Positions 1 through 9,232 of a stretch of DNA of 42,888 bases are shown here, piece after piece (the first letter of the stretch is position 1; every line of letters starts with the position of its first letter). The translations under genes were made by a program, and so were the position numbers. The notes under the pieces are model-generated. The model was not told where the DNA came from. It ran no database searches and worked only from the letters and a program-made list of their open reading frames with translations. Origin of the DNA: an uncultured SAR86 cluster bacterium (lineage in GTDB: Bacteria > Pseudomonadota > Gammaproteobacteria > Magnimaribacterales > Magnimaribacteraceae); the NCBI GenBank assembly GCA_902554355.1, contig CACDOC010000007.1:1-42888 (forward strand). The letters run 5' to 3'.

Positions 1-1528
<1,528 letters not shown>

Positions 1529-1535
1529 TTATATT

Positions 1536-1542
1536 TCCCCTT
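1536..1542 (-). promoter_or_regulatory. Ribosome-binding site of katG
   Basis: AAGGGGA on the minus strand, 7 bases before the katG ATG. It fixes the start at 1528. Confidence 0.75.
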
Positions 1543-1620
1543 AATATTCAACTAATATTTTTGAGCGCCTAACGGAATATTACATAAATTATCTTCACAG
1601 TCCATATTTTAAAAAGCAAT

Positions 1621-1649
1621 TTGAGAGATATCGCAGTTAAAAATATATT
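1621..1649 (+). promoter_or_regulatory. Sigma70-type promoter for coaD
   Basis: TTGAGA at 1621-1626 and TATATT at 1644-1649 are separated by exactly 17 bases; each box has one mismatch to consensus. The predicted start is near 1656, giving a leader of about 58 bases. The rest of the katG-coaD gap (1529-1713) is AT-rich with no other clear element. Confidence 0.6.
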
Positions 1650-1701
1650 TGTTTAATTTTACTTATTCGATCCTACTATATGTGAGAGAATAAATACAAA
1701 G

Positions 1702-1707
1702 AAGGAG
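1702..1707 (+). promoter_or_regulatory. Ribosome-binding site of coaD
   Basis: AAGGAG, 6 bases before ATG 1714. It is one of the few near-consensus Shine-Dalgarno sequences in this window. Confidence 0.8.
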
Positions 1708-1713
1708 ATTATT

Positions 1714-2190
1714 ATGGCAAAAGCTTTGTACCCTGGTACTTTTGATCCTATAACACTTGGTCATATAGACATCATTGAAAGGGCACTTCATTTATTTGAT
1801 GAAGTCACCATAGCTATTGCTACTAGTGAGTCTAAAAAACCTGTTTTTAGTCTTGAAGAGAGGATAAATCATGTTGATGAAATATTTAAAGGCAATGACC
1901 GTGTTAAAGCTATAGGATTCACTGGCTTAGTTGTGGATTTAGCAAAAGAAGAGAATTCCAATATTCTTATTAGAGGTTTAAGAGCTGTTTCTGATTTCGA
2001 ATATGAATTTCAATTAGCCAATATGAATAGAGCAATGTCTCCTGACTTAGAAAGTGTTTTTTTAACACCAAAAGCAAAGTTTTCTTTCTTATCTTCAACT
2101 TTAGTTCGTGAAATTGCTTCGATGGGAGGAGAGATCTCATCTTTCGTAGATCCGGTTATAGAAAAAGCTTTAAAAAAACGTTTTAAATAA
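1714..2190 (+). CDS. coaD: Phosphopantetheine adenylyltransferase
   Basis: Catalyses the fourth step of coenzyme A synthesis, joining ATP and 4'-phosphopantetheine to give dephospho-CoA in the cytoplasm. At 158 residues it has the usual CoaD length. The nucleotidyltransferase signatures are present: [12 protein letters not shown] near the N-terminus with the T/HxGH histidine at residue 17, [13 protein letters not shown] around 86-98, and [10 protein letters not shown] around 126-135 for phosphate binding. The start is fixed by AAGGAG six bases upstream. The gene stands alone on the plus strand, divergent from katG and convergent with mutM, whose stop is one base away. Confidence 0.97.
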   Translation: MAKALYPGTFDPITLGHIDIIERALHLFDEVTIAIATSESKKPVFSLEERINHVDEIFKGNDRVKAIGFTGLVVDLAKEENSNILIRGLRAVSDFEYEFQLANMNRAMSPDLESVFLTPKAKFSFLSSTLVREIASMGGEISSFVDPVIEKALKKRFK

Positions 2191-2191
2191 T

Positions 2192-3004
2192 TTATTTCTG
2201 ACATTTCGGACAAAACACACTGCTTCTTTGCCCGATAATTTTGTTTTTTAAGGTTGAATCGCAAATTTTACATTCTTTACCTTGCCTACCATAAACTTCT
2301 AATTGTTGCTTGAAATAACCAGGTTTATTATCACTTCCTACAAAATCTCTTAATGTAGTCCCTCCTTGATCGATAGATTGTCCTAGTATCGATACTATTT
2401 CTTCAGATAATGTTTCGTAGCTTTGTAAAGAAACTTTTCCTGCTTGTCTAGTAGGTCTAATTTTTGCTTTAAAAAGTGCTTCACTAGCATAGATATTACC
2501 TACTCCTACAACAATCTTTGAATTCATGATGAAATTTTTTATAGGAGTTCTTCTTTTTCTTGAAAGATCAAATAAATATTTACCATTGAAGGAATTTCCT
2601 AATGGTTCTGGCCCTAGATTTTTAAGTAAAAAATGACTGTTTGGATTGTCTGTCCATAAGAAGCATCCAAATCGTCTAGGATCGCAATAGCGAAGAATTG
2701 ATTCATCTTCGAATATGATGTCGATATGGTCATGCTTTTTTAAGTTTTCTTTTTGAGCTATTCTTAAACTGCCCGACATGCCTAAATGAATAATTAAGAA
2801 TTCTTCAGAGCTCTGAAGTATCAAATACTTGCCACGTCTTTTAATACCTGAAAAATTTTTATTTATTAATTTATCTTTAAGAAGTTGAGTTGGTACAGGC
2901 CACCTCAAAGAGGCCTGCCTTACGATAATTGAAGAAATAGTTTTATTAAGTATAAGTGACTCAATTCCTCTTAATGTTGTTTCTACTTCGGGTAATTCAG
3001 GCAC
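2192..3004 (-). CDS. mutM: Formamidopyrimidine-DNA glycosylase (Fpg/MutM)
   Basis: Base-excision repair enzyme that removes 8-oxoguanine and formamidopyrimidines and nicks the abasic site. It is 270 residues, as in E. coli. The N-terminus is MPELPEVETTLRG, giving the catalytic Pro after Met processing and the following Glu; the GIKRRGKYL loop carries the conserved Lys. A helix-two-turn-helix region (VGVGNIYASEALF) precedes a C-terminal zinc finger with paired cysteines in ECKICDS and FCPKC. It is the last gene of a minus-strand run, 9 bases after the dehalogenase-like gene. Its link to that run may be an oxidative or genotoxic stress role; that is inference. Confidence 0.97.
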   Translation of the reverse strand: MPELPEVETTLRGIESLILNKTISSIIVRQASLRWPVPTQLLKDKLINKNFSGIKRRGKYLILQSSEEFLIIHLGMSGSLRIAQKENLKKHDHIDIIFEDESILRYCDPRRFGCFLWTDNPNSHFLLKNLGPEPLGNSFNGKYLFDLSRKRRTPIKNFIMNSKIVVGVGNIYASEALFKAKIRPTRQAGKVSLQSYETLSEEIVSILGQSIDQGGTTLRDFVGSDNKPGYFKQQLEVYGRQGKECKICDSTLKNKIIGQRSSVFCPKCQK

Positions 3005-3013
3005 TGAGAGATA

Positions 3014-4132
3014 TTAATCTTTTGAATCTGCTAAATTTGCTACTTCTTTTCCTTCTATAAAATTTACGATGATCTCAGCCAGTTCTGGCCCCACTTCTTC
3101 CTGAACAAAATGCCCAGCGCCATCTAAAGTTATTATTGTTGGATTAGGAATTCGATTTACAAAATCATCTTTCATTCTTATTGTTATTTTTTCTTCACCT
3201 CCAAAAGCAACAAGAAAAGGTTTATCCCATTTTTCATAGACTTTTTTCCAGTATTTTTCATTTTCTTGTAACTGAGTTGGTATTAGATAAGGCCATACAT
3301 GAGCTCCAGCTTTATACTTACCATTAGGATAGGGCGCTTCATAGCCTCTCCTTTCTTCCTCAGTAAGATTTAATCCTCCAAAGTTTTCAATGATGCCTAC
3401 TATATCCATATTTTCTGAGTAATAAGAATATGCTATCCATTTAGTAAACATTGAAACACCGTCACTGGGATTTCCGGAATTAAGTGCCTCTTGAGCTGCC
3501 TTTTTAAGCTCTTCAAAAGTAATTGGTCCATTCCACCAGACTGTTAGTTGCATCATATGTTTCGTAAGCCAAGCTCTTATGCCTTCACTCGCAACCATAC
3601 CAGTATTTGAAACAACAACTCGTGCAAATCTATCTGGCATTTCTGCGACAACTCTTAAGCCTACTAGCCCTCCCCAGTCTTGCCCAAAGTGAGTAGCATT
3701 TGTTAGATCTAATCTCACAACAAGCTCCTTCATTACCTCAATGTGATGTTTGTAACTGTAGTCAAACTTAGATTCAAATTTATCAGACTTACCAAAGCCA
3801 ACCATGTCAGGGACTACCACTCTATGCCCAGCCCCAGTAAGAACAGGAATCATTTTTCTGAATAAATAACTCCAAGTGGGCTCTCCATGAAAAAGAATTA
3901 TAGGATCAGCATCCTTTGGTCCTTCGTCAAGATAGTGGATCCTTAGACCATCTATCATCATATAGTTAGGTTTAAAGGGATAATCTTTAAGGTTTTCAAA
4001 CCTTTCGTCGGGAGTCCTCATAACTCCTTCTCTTATTTCATCTGCTAGAGAGAAAAGGCTAAATACAGAAAATAGAAAAATTATAAATACTTTTAATATA
4101 TTTTTTCTGTTACTTAATGTCGCTTGCATCAT
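3014..4132 (-). CDS. Haloalkane dehalogenase-like alpha/beta hydrolase with signal peptide
   Basis: Alpha/beta-hydrolase close to haloalkane dehalogenases, which hydrolyse carbon-halogen bonds to alcohols. I start it at ATG 4132 (372 residues); an in-frame TTG at 4144 adds four. Residues 1-30 form a basic stretch, a hydrophobic core and a likely cleavage after SLA, so the enzyme is probably periplasmic, unlike characterised cytoplasmic relatives. HGEPTWSYLFRKM (about 82-94) is the oxyanion loop of the DhlA-like subfamily. The nucleophile is Asp152 with halide-binding Trp153 in FGQDWGG, and His341 lies in GAGHFVQEE. At the expected catalytic acid position I see GGEE, so Glu (about 314) may replace the usual Asp. 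The start overlaps yghU by 23 bases. Substrate is not predictable and epoxide hydrolase activity is possible. Confidence 0.85.
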   Translation of the reverse strand: MMQATLSNRKNILKVFIIFLFSVFSLFSLADEIREGVMRTPDERFENLKDYPFKPNYMMIDGLRIHYLDEGPKDADPIILFHGEPTWSYLFRKMIPVLTGAGHRVVVPDMVGFGKSDKFESKFDYSYKHHIEVMKELVVRLDLTNATHFGQDWGGLVGLRVVAEMPDRFARVVVSNTGMVASEGIRAWLTKHMMQLTVWWNGPITFEELKKAAQEALNSGNPSDGVSMFTKWIAYSYYSENMDIVGIIENFGGLNLTEEERRGYEAPYPNGKYKAGAHVWPYLIPTQLQENEKYWKKVYEKWDKPFLVAFGGEEKITIRMKDDFVNRIPNPTIITLDGAGHFVQEEVGPELAEIIVNFIEGKEVANLADSKD

Positions 4133-4952
4133 GTCGTTCTGCAACTCGAGTTTCTTTAGGTCCCCAAGGTCTGTTTACTTTTGAACCTCTTTTATAAGCA
4201 GGTCTTTCTTGTATTTCTTTTGCCCAACGGATCACATGTTTATAAGAAGTAACGTCTAGAAACTCAGCTGCTTCATAAGCATTTCCAAGTACAACATTTC
4301 CATACCAGGCCTGAACAGCTATATCGGAAATATTGTATTCATCTCCACATAGGTATTTTCTAGATGATAAGTTCTTATCCAAAACATCTAGTTGCCGTTT
4401 TACTTCCATGGCATATCTATTAATAGGGTACTCATATTTTTCTGGGGCATAAGCATAAAAATGACCAAATCCGCCTCCTAAGTATGGTGCACTTGCCATT
4501 TGCCAAAAAAGCCACGACATGCATTCTGCTCTTGCTGAAGGTTCTTCTGGTAAAAATTCCCCAAACTTTTCAGCCAGATAAACCATTATTGCACCAGATT
4601 CAAATACACGTGTATGCGGGTCAGTACTGACGTCTAATAAAGCAGGAATCTTAGAGTTTGGATTTATCTCTACAAAGCCACTACTAAATTGATCACCTTC
4701 GCCTATATTAATTAAAAAGGCATCATACTCAGCACCTTCATGGCCCAATGCTAGCAATTCTTCGAGAAGTACTGTTACTTTGACTCCATTAGGAGTGCCT
4801 AAGGAGTAAAGTTGTAAAGGATGTTTACCTATGGGAAGTTCTTTTTCGTGAGTTGCGCCTGCAACGGGTCTGTTAATGTTGGTAAATTTTCCTCCACTTT
4901 GGTTTTCCCATTTCCAAACCTTGGGAGGAATATATTCTTTTGAATCACTCAT
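4110..4952 (-). CDS. yghU: Glutathione S-transferase family protein, YghU-like disulfide-bond oxidoreductase
   Basis: Nu-class glutathione transferase homologue. E. coli YghU binds glutathione, reduces disulfides and has organic-hydroperoxide peroxidase activity. The 280 residues look collinear with YghU: an N-terminal extension (PPKVWKWENQSGG, INRPVAGATHEKELPIGKHP), a thioredoxin-like domain with LYSLGTPNG, the NPNSKIPALLD cis-Pro loop, the ESGAIMVYLAEKFG glutathione-binding turn, and an all-helical C-terminal domain with GGGFGHFYAYAP. It stops soon after ERHDASD, slightly shorter than E. coli. The gene lies 3 bases after the tolC-like gene and overlaps the dehalogenase-like gene, so the three are probably cotranscribed and translationally coupled. 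A detoxification role for the set is inferred. Confidence 0.92.
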   Translation of the reverse strand: MSDSKEYIPPKVWKWENQSGGKFTNINRPVAGATHEKELPIGKHPLQLYSLGTPNGVKVTVLLEELLALGHEGAEYDAFLINIGEGDQFSSGFVEINPNSKIPALLDVSTDPHTRVFESGAIMVYLAEKFGEFLPEEPSARAECMSWLFWQMASAPYLGGGFGHFYAYAPEKYEYPINRYAMEVKRQLDVLDKNLSSRKYLCGDEYNISDIAVQAWYGNVVLGNAYEAAEFLDVTSYKHVIRWAKEIQERPAYKRGSKVNRPWGPKETRVAERHDASDIK

Positions 4953-4955
4953 AAC

Positions 4956-6293
4956 TTAATCCATTCTATTGCTTATTGAAATCAAATCTCCAGGATTTAA
5001 GGAGCCTACCGAAGCCTTTAATCTTAGCATAGCAATTATGTATTCATACCTTGAACTAGCATAATCCCTTTGTGCTTGATAAAGCCTTTTTTGAGAGTCT
5101 AGTAGGTCTACAGTATTTCTACTCCCAACTTCATAACCTATTTGAGTTGCCTCTAATGCAGACTCAGCTGAAGCAAGAGCTTGCTTTCTTGCTGTCACAT
5201 TTGCTACTTGGGTTTGAACCCCAAAGTGATTAGATCTAATATCTCTTATAGTAGATCTTTCTGTATAAATCGATTGCTCTTTAGCTCTATCATAATTAGC
5301 AAATGCCTGTCTTCTTGCAGAGCTTATGGACCCACCTGCATATAAAGGTATGTTTACTTGGATAGCGTATTGTCTTGTGTCTTGTTCTACTCCAAATAAT
5401 GGGTTTTGTATAAAGCCACCAAACTTTCCTTGCTTAGAAGTACTTTTCGTAACCCTACCAACTATATCTATCTGAGGGAGGTGGTTTGAAGTGGCTGCTC
5501 TTGCACTATGTTTAGCTGCATCTCTTTGAAGTTTAGCTGATTTCAATTGATAGTTGTTCTTTAATCCCATTGTTACCCAACTATCTCTATCTAAAGGATC
5601 CGGAAGTGAGATTTCGAAGTCATCTTTCAGGGGGGACAGCAAAGTAACTTCCTTCCCAACTATGGAATTCAATGACTCTCTTGCCGAGTCTAACTGAGCT
5701 TCTCTGGTAATTCTTGAAACCACTGTTAAATCAAAAGCAGCTTGCGTTTCTTGAACTTCCGTTATGGCAGCCAATCCTACTTCAAATCTTTTTTTAGCCA
5801 AATCTTTCTGTCTTCCTATTGCTTTTTCTTCTGCTCTTGCAGCATTTAGGCTATCTATTGAGTTTAAAACATTAAAATAAGCAGACGCTACACGAATCAT
5901 GGTTTCTTGCTGCTGGTATGCAAATTCAGCTTCAGAACTTTCGGATAATGACTTTCCTCTTTTGAATTGAAACCATTTATCCATCCTGAAAAGTGGCTGA
6001 GATAACCTTCCAGAATAATTATTAGAGTTGTATTGATCAATTATTTGATCCATTACTCTGTATTCATTCCAATTAGTGCTTCCTGAAACACTTAAATTGG
6101 GGAGTAAACCAGATCTTCCTTGAACTTTATTTTCTTTGCCAGCCCTGTAAGAAGCCTCTGCAGCTTTCAAGAGGGGGTCATTCTTAAGTGCTAATTCATA
6201 AACTTCTTCAAGATTTTCAGCTTTCAAGAAGGTAGAGACAAAAGAAAGAGATAACGAAAAAATAATTAATTTTGTTAAATTTTTATAGTTCAT
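4956..6293 (-). CDS. tolC: TolC-family outer-membrane efflux protein
   Basis: Trimeric outer-membrane channel partner for drug efflux pumps and type I secretion. From ATG 6293 it is 445 residues, with a signal peptide (MNYKNLTKLIIFSLSLSF, cleavage probably after LKA). The two outer-membrane efflux protein repeats are visible: an N-terminal half with ENLEEVYELALKNDPLLKAAEA, and a C-terminal half with the strand NIPLYAGGSI and the helix ending near EVGSRNTVDLLDSQ, a typical TolC ending. An upstream in-frame start would add 17 residues and destroy the signal peptide; I prefer 6293, where an AAAGGTAA-like ribosome-binding site precedes the ATG. No inner-membrane pump or adaptor is adjacent, so it may serve several pumps. 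The TolC family is sure, orthology to E. coli tolC less so. Confidence 0.9.
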   Translation of the reverse strand: MNYKNLTKLIIFSLSLSFVSTFLKAENLEEVYELALKNDPLLKAAEASYRAGKENKVQGRSGLLPNLSVSGSTNWNEYRVMDQIIDQYNSNNYSGRLSQPLFRMDKWFQFKRGKSLSESSEAEFAYQQQETMIRVASAYFNVLNSIDSLNAARAEEKAIGRQKDLAKKRFEVGLAAITEVQETQAAFDLTVVSRITREAQLDSARESLNSIVGKEVTLLSPLKDDFEISLPDPLDRDSWVTMGLKNNYQLKSAKLQRDAAKHSARAATSNHLPQIDIVGRVTKSTSKQGKFGGFIQNPLFGVEQDTRQYAIQVNIPLYAGGSISSARRQAFANYDRAKEQSIYTERSTIRDIRSNHFGVQTQVANVTARKQALASAESALEATQIGYEVGSRNTVDLLDSQKRLYQAQRDYASSRYEYIIAMLRLKASVGSLNPGDLISISNRMD

Positions 6294-6310
6294 ACGATAA
6301 ATTACCTTTA

Positions 6311-6334
6311 GGTGTATTAGTATACTATAACACC
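6311..6334. promoter_or_regulatory. Candidate operator palindrome between tolC-like and peroxiredoxin genes
   Basis: A 24-base near-palindrome with arms GGTGT and ACACC and a perfect AGTATACT core; 20 of 24 positions are symmetric. It covers the probable -10 of the tolC-like gene and lies just upstream of the peroxiredoxin -35. Its length and location suit a dimeric repressor such as a MarR or TetR family protein, but no regulator gene is in the window. Confidence 0.45.
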
Positions 6335-6352
6335 TATTTCTCACTCTCCAAA
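6324..6352 (-). promoter_or_regulatory. Possible promoter of the tolC-yghU-dehalogenase-mutM run
   Basis: On the minus strand TTTGGA (6352-6347) and TATAGT (6329-6324) are 17 bases apart. The -35 is poor and the -10 is good, and the -10 sits inside the 6311-6334 palindrome. The start would be near 6317, about 24 bases before ATG 6293. Confidence 0.4.
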
Positions 6353-6359
6353 ATTTTAT

Positions 6360-6388
6360 TTGTTAACCCTCAAAAGAGTTTTTATACT
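6360..6388 (+). promoter_or_regulatory. Sigma70-type promoter of the peroxiredoxin-P450 operon
   Basis: TTGTTA (6360-6365), a 17-base spacer and TATACT (6383-6388). The start would be near 6395, giving a short leader that contains the AGGAG ribosome-binding site at 6402-6406. Confidence 0.6.
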
Positions 6389-6411
6389 GAACCTAAAATT
6401 TAGGAGAAAAT

Positions 6412-6894
6412 ATGACTATACAAGTAGGAGACACATTACCTGCAGTTAACGTAACTACGATGACAAACGAAGGCCCCAAACCAACTGCAATTAATGAATT
6501 GTGTTCAGGAAAGAAGGTTGTTCTTTTTGCTGTTCCAGGAGCCTTTACACCAACTTGCAGCGTACAACATTTACCTGGTTTTATAGAAAACAGCCAAGCG
6601 CTAAAAGATAAAGGTGTTGATCTTGTGGCTTGCATTTCTGTAAACGACCCTTTTGTTATGAGTGCTTGGGGAGCAGATAGAGGGGTAGGTGAAGATGTGA
6701 TGATGCTTTCAGATGGCAATTGTGAATTTACTTCAGCAATAGGTCTAGAGATGGATGGAAGCGGTTTTGGGTTAGGAACCAGATCCCAAAGATATGCAAT
6801 GGTTGTTGATGATGGCGTGGTTTCAGCTCTTAATATTGAGGCTGGTCCAGGTTTAGATGTAAGTTCAGCTGAATCAATTTTGGAATTAATCTAA
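6412..6894 (+). CDS. Peroxiredoxin, Prx5-type
   Basis: Thiol peroxidase that reduces hydrogen peroxide and organic hydroperoxides, usually with glutathione/glutaredoxin or thioredoxin. At 160 residues it matches the Prx5 subfamily. The active-site stretch VPGAFTPTCSVQHLPG carries the peroxidatic cysteine at Cys49; the downstream SVNDPFVMSAWG and the ending GLDVSSAESILELI are typical of Prx5. Other cysteines are at 31, about 75 and about 104; a resolving role for any of them is not evident. It is the first gene behind the 6360 promoter, with a good ribosome-binding site, and the P450 gene begins 2 bases after its stop. It may protect the operon's P450 chemistry from peroxide produced by uncoupling; this is inference. 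Confidence 0.95.
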   Translation: MTIQVGDTLPAVNVTTMTNEGPKPTAINELCSGKKVVLFAVPGAFTPTCSVQHLPGFIENSQALKDKGVDLVACISVNDPFVMSAWGADRGVGEDVMMLSDGNCEFTSAIGLEMDGSGFGLGTRSQRYAMVVDDGVVSALNIEAGPGLDVSSAESILELI

Positions 6895-6896
6895 AT

Positions 6897-8135
6897 ATGG
6901 CAAAACCAATATTTGATATAGGTCAAATATGCGAGCTAGATAAGTGGGAAACCTTTATCAACGGACAGCCTTTTGAACTTTTTGAACGATTAAGAAGAGA
7001 GGCCCCAGTATATTGGCATGAAGAGAGCCTTGAATTTGAACCTGGTTTTTGGGCATTAACCAAACACGAAGACATAATTACTGTTTCTAAAGATCCACAA
7101 ACTTTCTCCTCTGCAGTTGGAGGCCATCTGATGACCATGGGTGATCCCGAAGTAGTCGATCCAAGTGCAGTAGCAGCAATAGTAGGAAACATGATTGGAA
7201 TGGATCCTCCCGATCATCAAATTTATAGAAAAATGGTTGCTCCAAGTTTCACTCCTAAGGCCATAAGAAGCTTAGAAGATGATATGAGATTAAAGATTAG
7301 AGAATTACTTGATAATGTTTCTGATAAAGGAGAGTTTAATTTTGTAACTGAAATATCTGAGCAACTTCCTTTGTGGGTTTTGTGCGAGATGATGGGCATT
7401 GAAGAATCAGAAAGACCAAGGATTAGAGACTTAGTTAATAATTTAACAGATGCCTCTATAAACGCTGACCCAGACAAGTCTATGCAAGTTTGGTTTAATT
7501 ACATGGAACTTTTTAAAATGGGTAGGGACATGATTGAAGAAAGGAGAAAGAACCCTACGGATGATCTAATGAGTGTTGTTGCTAACACTAAAGTAGAAGG
7601 AGGGGAACTTCCTCCAGAACTTTTAGATGGATTTTTCTTACTAATGGTAATTGCAGGTAATGAGACCACGAGAAATACCATTACAGGAGGATTAATGGCT
7701 TTGACTGAGAACCCTGAAGAAAGAGAAAAATTATTGAAAGATCCTTCACTAATCTCAAATGCTACTGACGAGATGTTGAGATGGGTAACTTCAGTTATTT
7801 ATTTTAGAAGGACTGCTACAAAAGATACTCAAATTCGCGGTCAAAACATAAAGAAAGGTGACAAAGTAGTTATGTGGTACGGTTCAGCAAATAGAGATGA
7901 AGATATCTTTGAAAATGGACACCTTTTCCAAGTTGACAGACAGAATGCAAAGAAGCATCTAGCTTTCGGGGCAGGTGAGCACTTGTGTTTAGGCAACAGG
8001 TTGGGTCATATGCAAATTAGGATCTTATTTGAAGAAATGCTTGAACGTTATCCAAATATTCACTCTACTTCTGAGCCAGTAAGAGTGCCTTCTAACTTTC
8101 TTGCTGGCATCTCTGAATTGAAAGTAAGTATTTAA
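6897..8135 (+). CDS. Cytochrome P450, bacterial class I, steroid/terpenoid-hydroxylase-like
   Basis: Soluble haem monooxygenase of 412 residues that needs ferredoxin and reductase partners, none of which are nearby. Signatures in order: MDPPDHQIYRKMVAPSFTP (102-120, B'/C helix), AGNETT in the I-helix (253-258) with the oxygen-activating Thr, ExxR at Glu292-Arg295, and the haem loop FGAGEHLCLGNRLG with thiolate ligand Cys364. The sequence style resembles the CYP125/CYP142 and linalool 8-monooxygenase groups that hydroxylate sterol side chains and terpenoids; I infer a hydrophobic aliphatic substrate. It has no clear ribosome-binding site and starts 2 bases after the peroxiredoxin stop, suggesting translational coupling. 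The AttH-like gene follows after 2 bases. Confidence 0.95.
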   Translation: MAKPIFDIGQICELDKWETFINGQPFELFERLRREAPVYWHEESLEFEPGFWALTKHEDIITVSKDPQTFSSAVGGHLMTMGDPEVVDPSAVAAIVGNMIGMDPPDHQIYRKMVAPSFTPKAIRSLEDDMRLKIRELLDNVSDKGEFNFVTEISEQLPLWVLCEMMGIEESERPRIRDLVNNLTDASINADPDKSMQVWFNYMELFKMGRDMIEERRKNPTDDLMSVVANTKVEGGELPPELLDGFFLLMVIAGNETTRNTITGGLMALTENPEEREKLLKDPSLISNATDEMLRWVTSVIYFRRTATKDTQIRGQNIKKGDKVVMWYGSANRDEDIFENGHLFQVDRQNAKKHLAFGAGEHLCLGNRLGHMQIRILFEEMLERYPNIHSTSEPVRVPSNFLAGISELKVSI

Positions 8136-8137
8136 AA

Positions 8138-9232
8138 ATGATCACTAAAGGGGATGATTACCCCATACATCAATTACCTATACCTGTCGCTGAAGTCGGA
8201 ACAGAAAGAAACTTTTACGATAGATATTTTTTTAACGGCTATAACAAGGATGGAACAATTTTTTTTGCTACTGCTTTGTGTGTTTATCCTAATCTTAATC
8301 TTATTGATGGAAGCTTCGTTTTAGTCTTCGATGGCACGCAGCATAATTTTAGGTACTCTGATGTCTTAAACCAAGAAAGGCTTGATACTTCGGTTGGATC
8401 CTTGCAAGTTCAAGTTATTGAACCCCTTAAAGAATTAAGAGTAATAGTAAGTGATCCAGATAAAGATATAGAAGTTGACTTAAATTTTGTAGGTAGGTTC
8501 GAGCCTATGCAAGAACCTAGAATGGTCATAAAAAATGGCCCAAGAACCACCATGGATTCGACAAGAATGACTCAGCATGGTACTTGGAATGGCAGTATTT
8601 CTTATAAAAATAAAGAAATTGAAGTTTTAAAAGATGAATATAAAGGCTCTAGAGATAGGTCCTGGGGTGTTAGACCGGTTGGTCTTCCTGATAGCCAATT
8701 GTTGCCTCCTCTTCAGATACCTCAATTCTACTGGCTATGGGCACCCGCAAACTTTGATGACCTAACATCACATCTATATTTCGTGGATGACTCTTTAGGA
8801 AGTCCAACACATTCTCATTCTGTTATTCAACGTGATGAGGAAGTTGATGTGTTATCTGATTTAAGTAAAGAGATTATTTATAAAAAAGGCACTAGAAGGA
8901 TCGCTGAGGCTAAATTTAGTGCAAAAAAGAATGATGGTTCTAAAGTTTCTTGGACTTTACAACCAAAATACCATATTTATATGTGCGGCTTAGGGTATAT
9001 GCACCCTGATTGGGGTCATGGTCATTACAAAGGAGAAAATCAATCTACTTACGATTCGTATGACTTGAATGAAGATCCTCATGATCCTCCTTTCTTACAT
9101 ATTCAAGCCATATGTGACTTTACATTGAACGAAAATAATGAAGAAAAAAAAGGTTTGGGAGTTTTGGAGGAGTTATTGATTGGCCCTCACTCGCCTAGCG
9201 GATTCGAAGAGCTGTTAGACGGCTCTAAATGA
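8138..9232 (+). CDS. AttH/CrtC-like (hydroxyneurosporene synthase-type) lipocalin-fold protein, function unknown
   Basis: A 364-residue protein without signal peptide or membrane segment. I do not recognise a characterised orthologue. The SRDRSWGVRP motif (171-180), after HGTWNG, and the FYWLWAPANFDDLTSHLYFVDD stretch broken across 205-230 resemble double-lipocalin proteins of the AttH/CrtC superfamily, whose members hydrate carotenoids or act on isoprenoid and lipid substrates. Aromatic and acidic residues alternate as in beta-sheet proteins. It sits between the P450 and a kinase with 2-base and 4-base (overlapping) junctions, so it very likely acts in the same pathway, as an enzyme or lipid-binding protein. 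Family call moderate, function unknown. Confidence 0.7.
   Translation: MITKGDDYPIHQLPIPVAEVGTERNFYDRYFFNGYNKDGTIFFATALCVYPNLNLIDGSFVLVFDGTQHNFRYSDVLNQERLDTSVGSLQVQVIEPLKELRVIVSDPDKDIEVDLNFVGRFEPMQEPRMVIKNGPRTTMDSTRMTQHGTWNGSISYKNKEIEVLKDEYKGSRDRSWGVRPVGLPDSQLLPPLQIPQFYWLWAPANFDDLTSHLYFVDDSLGSPTHSHSVIQRDEEVDVLSDLSKEIIYKKGTRRIAEAKFSAKKNDGSKVSWTLQPKYHIYMCGLGYMHPDWGHGHYKGENQSTYDSYDLNEDPHDPPFLHIQAICDFTLNENNEEKKGLGVLEELLIGPHSPSGFEELLDGSK

Noticed and set aside
1529..1713. OxyR site or riboswitch between katG and coaD
   Set aside because: I could not find spaced ATAG/CTAT half-sites or any structured leader.
2164..2189. AT-rich hairpin at the end of coaD as a terminator
   Set aside because: TTTAAAA/TTTTAAA has no G-C pair and no T-tract; too weak to claim.
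2010..2264. Minus-strand open frame of 84 codons across the coaD end
   Set aside because: It overlaps both coaD and the end of mutM, which are certain genes; no family features.
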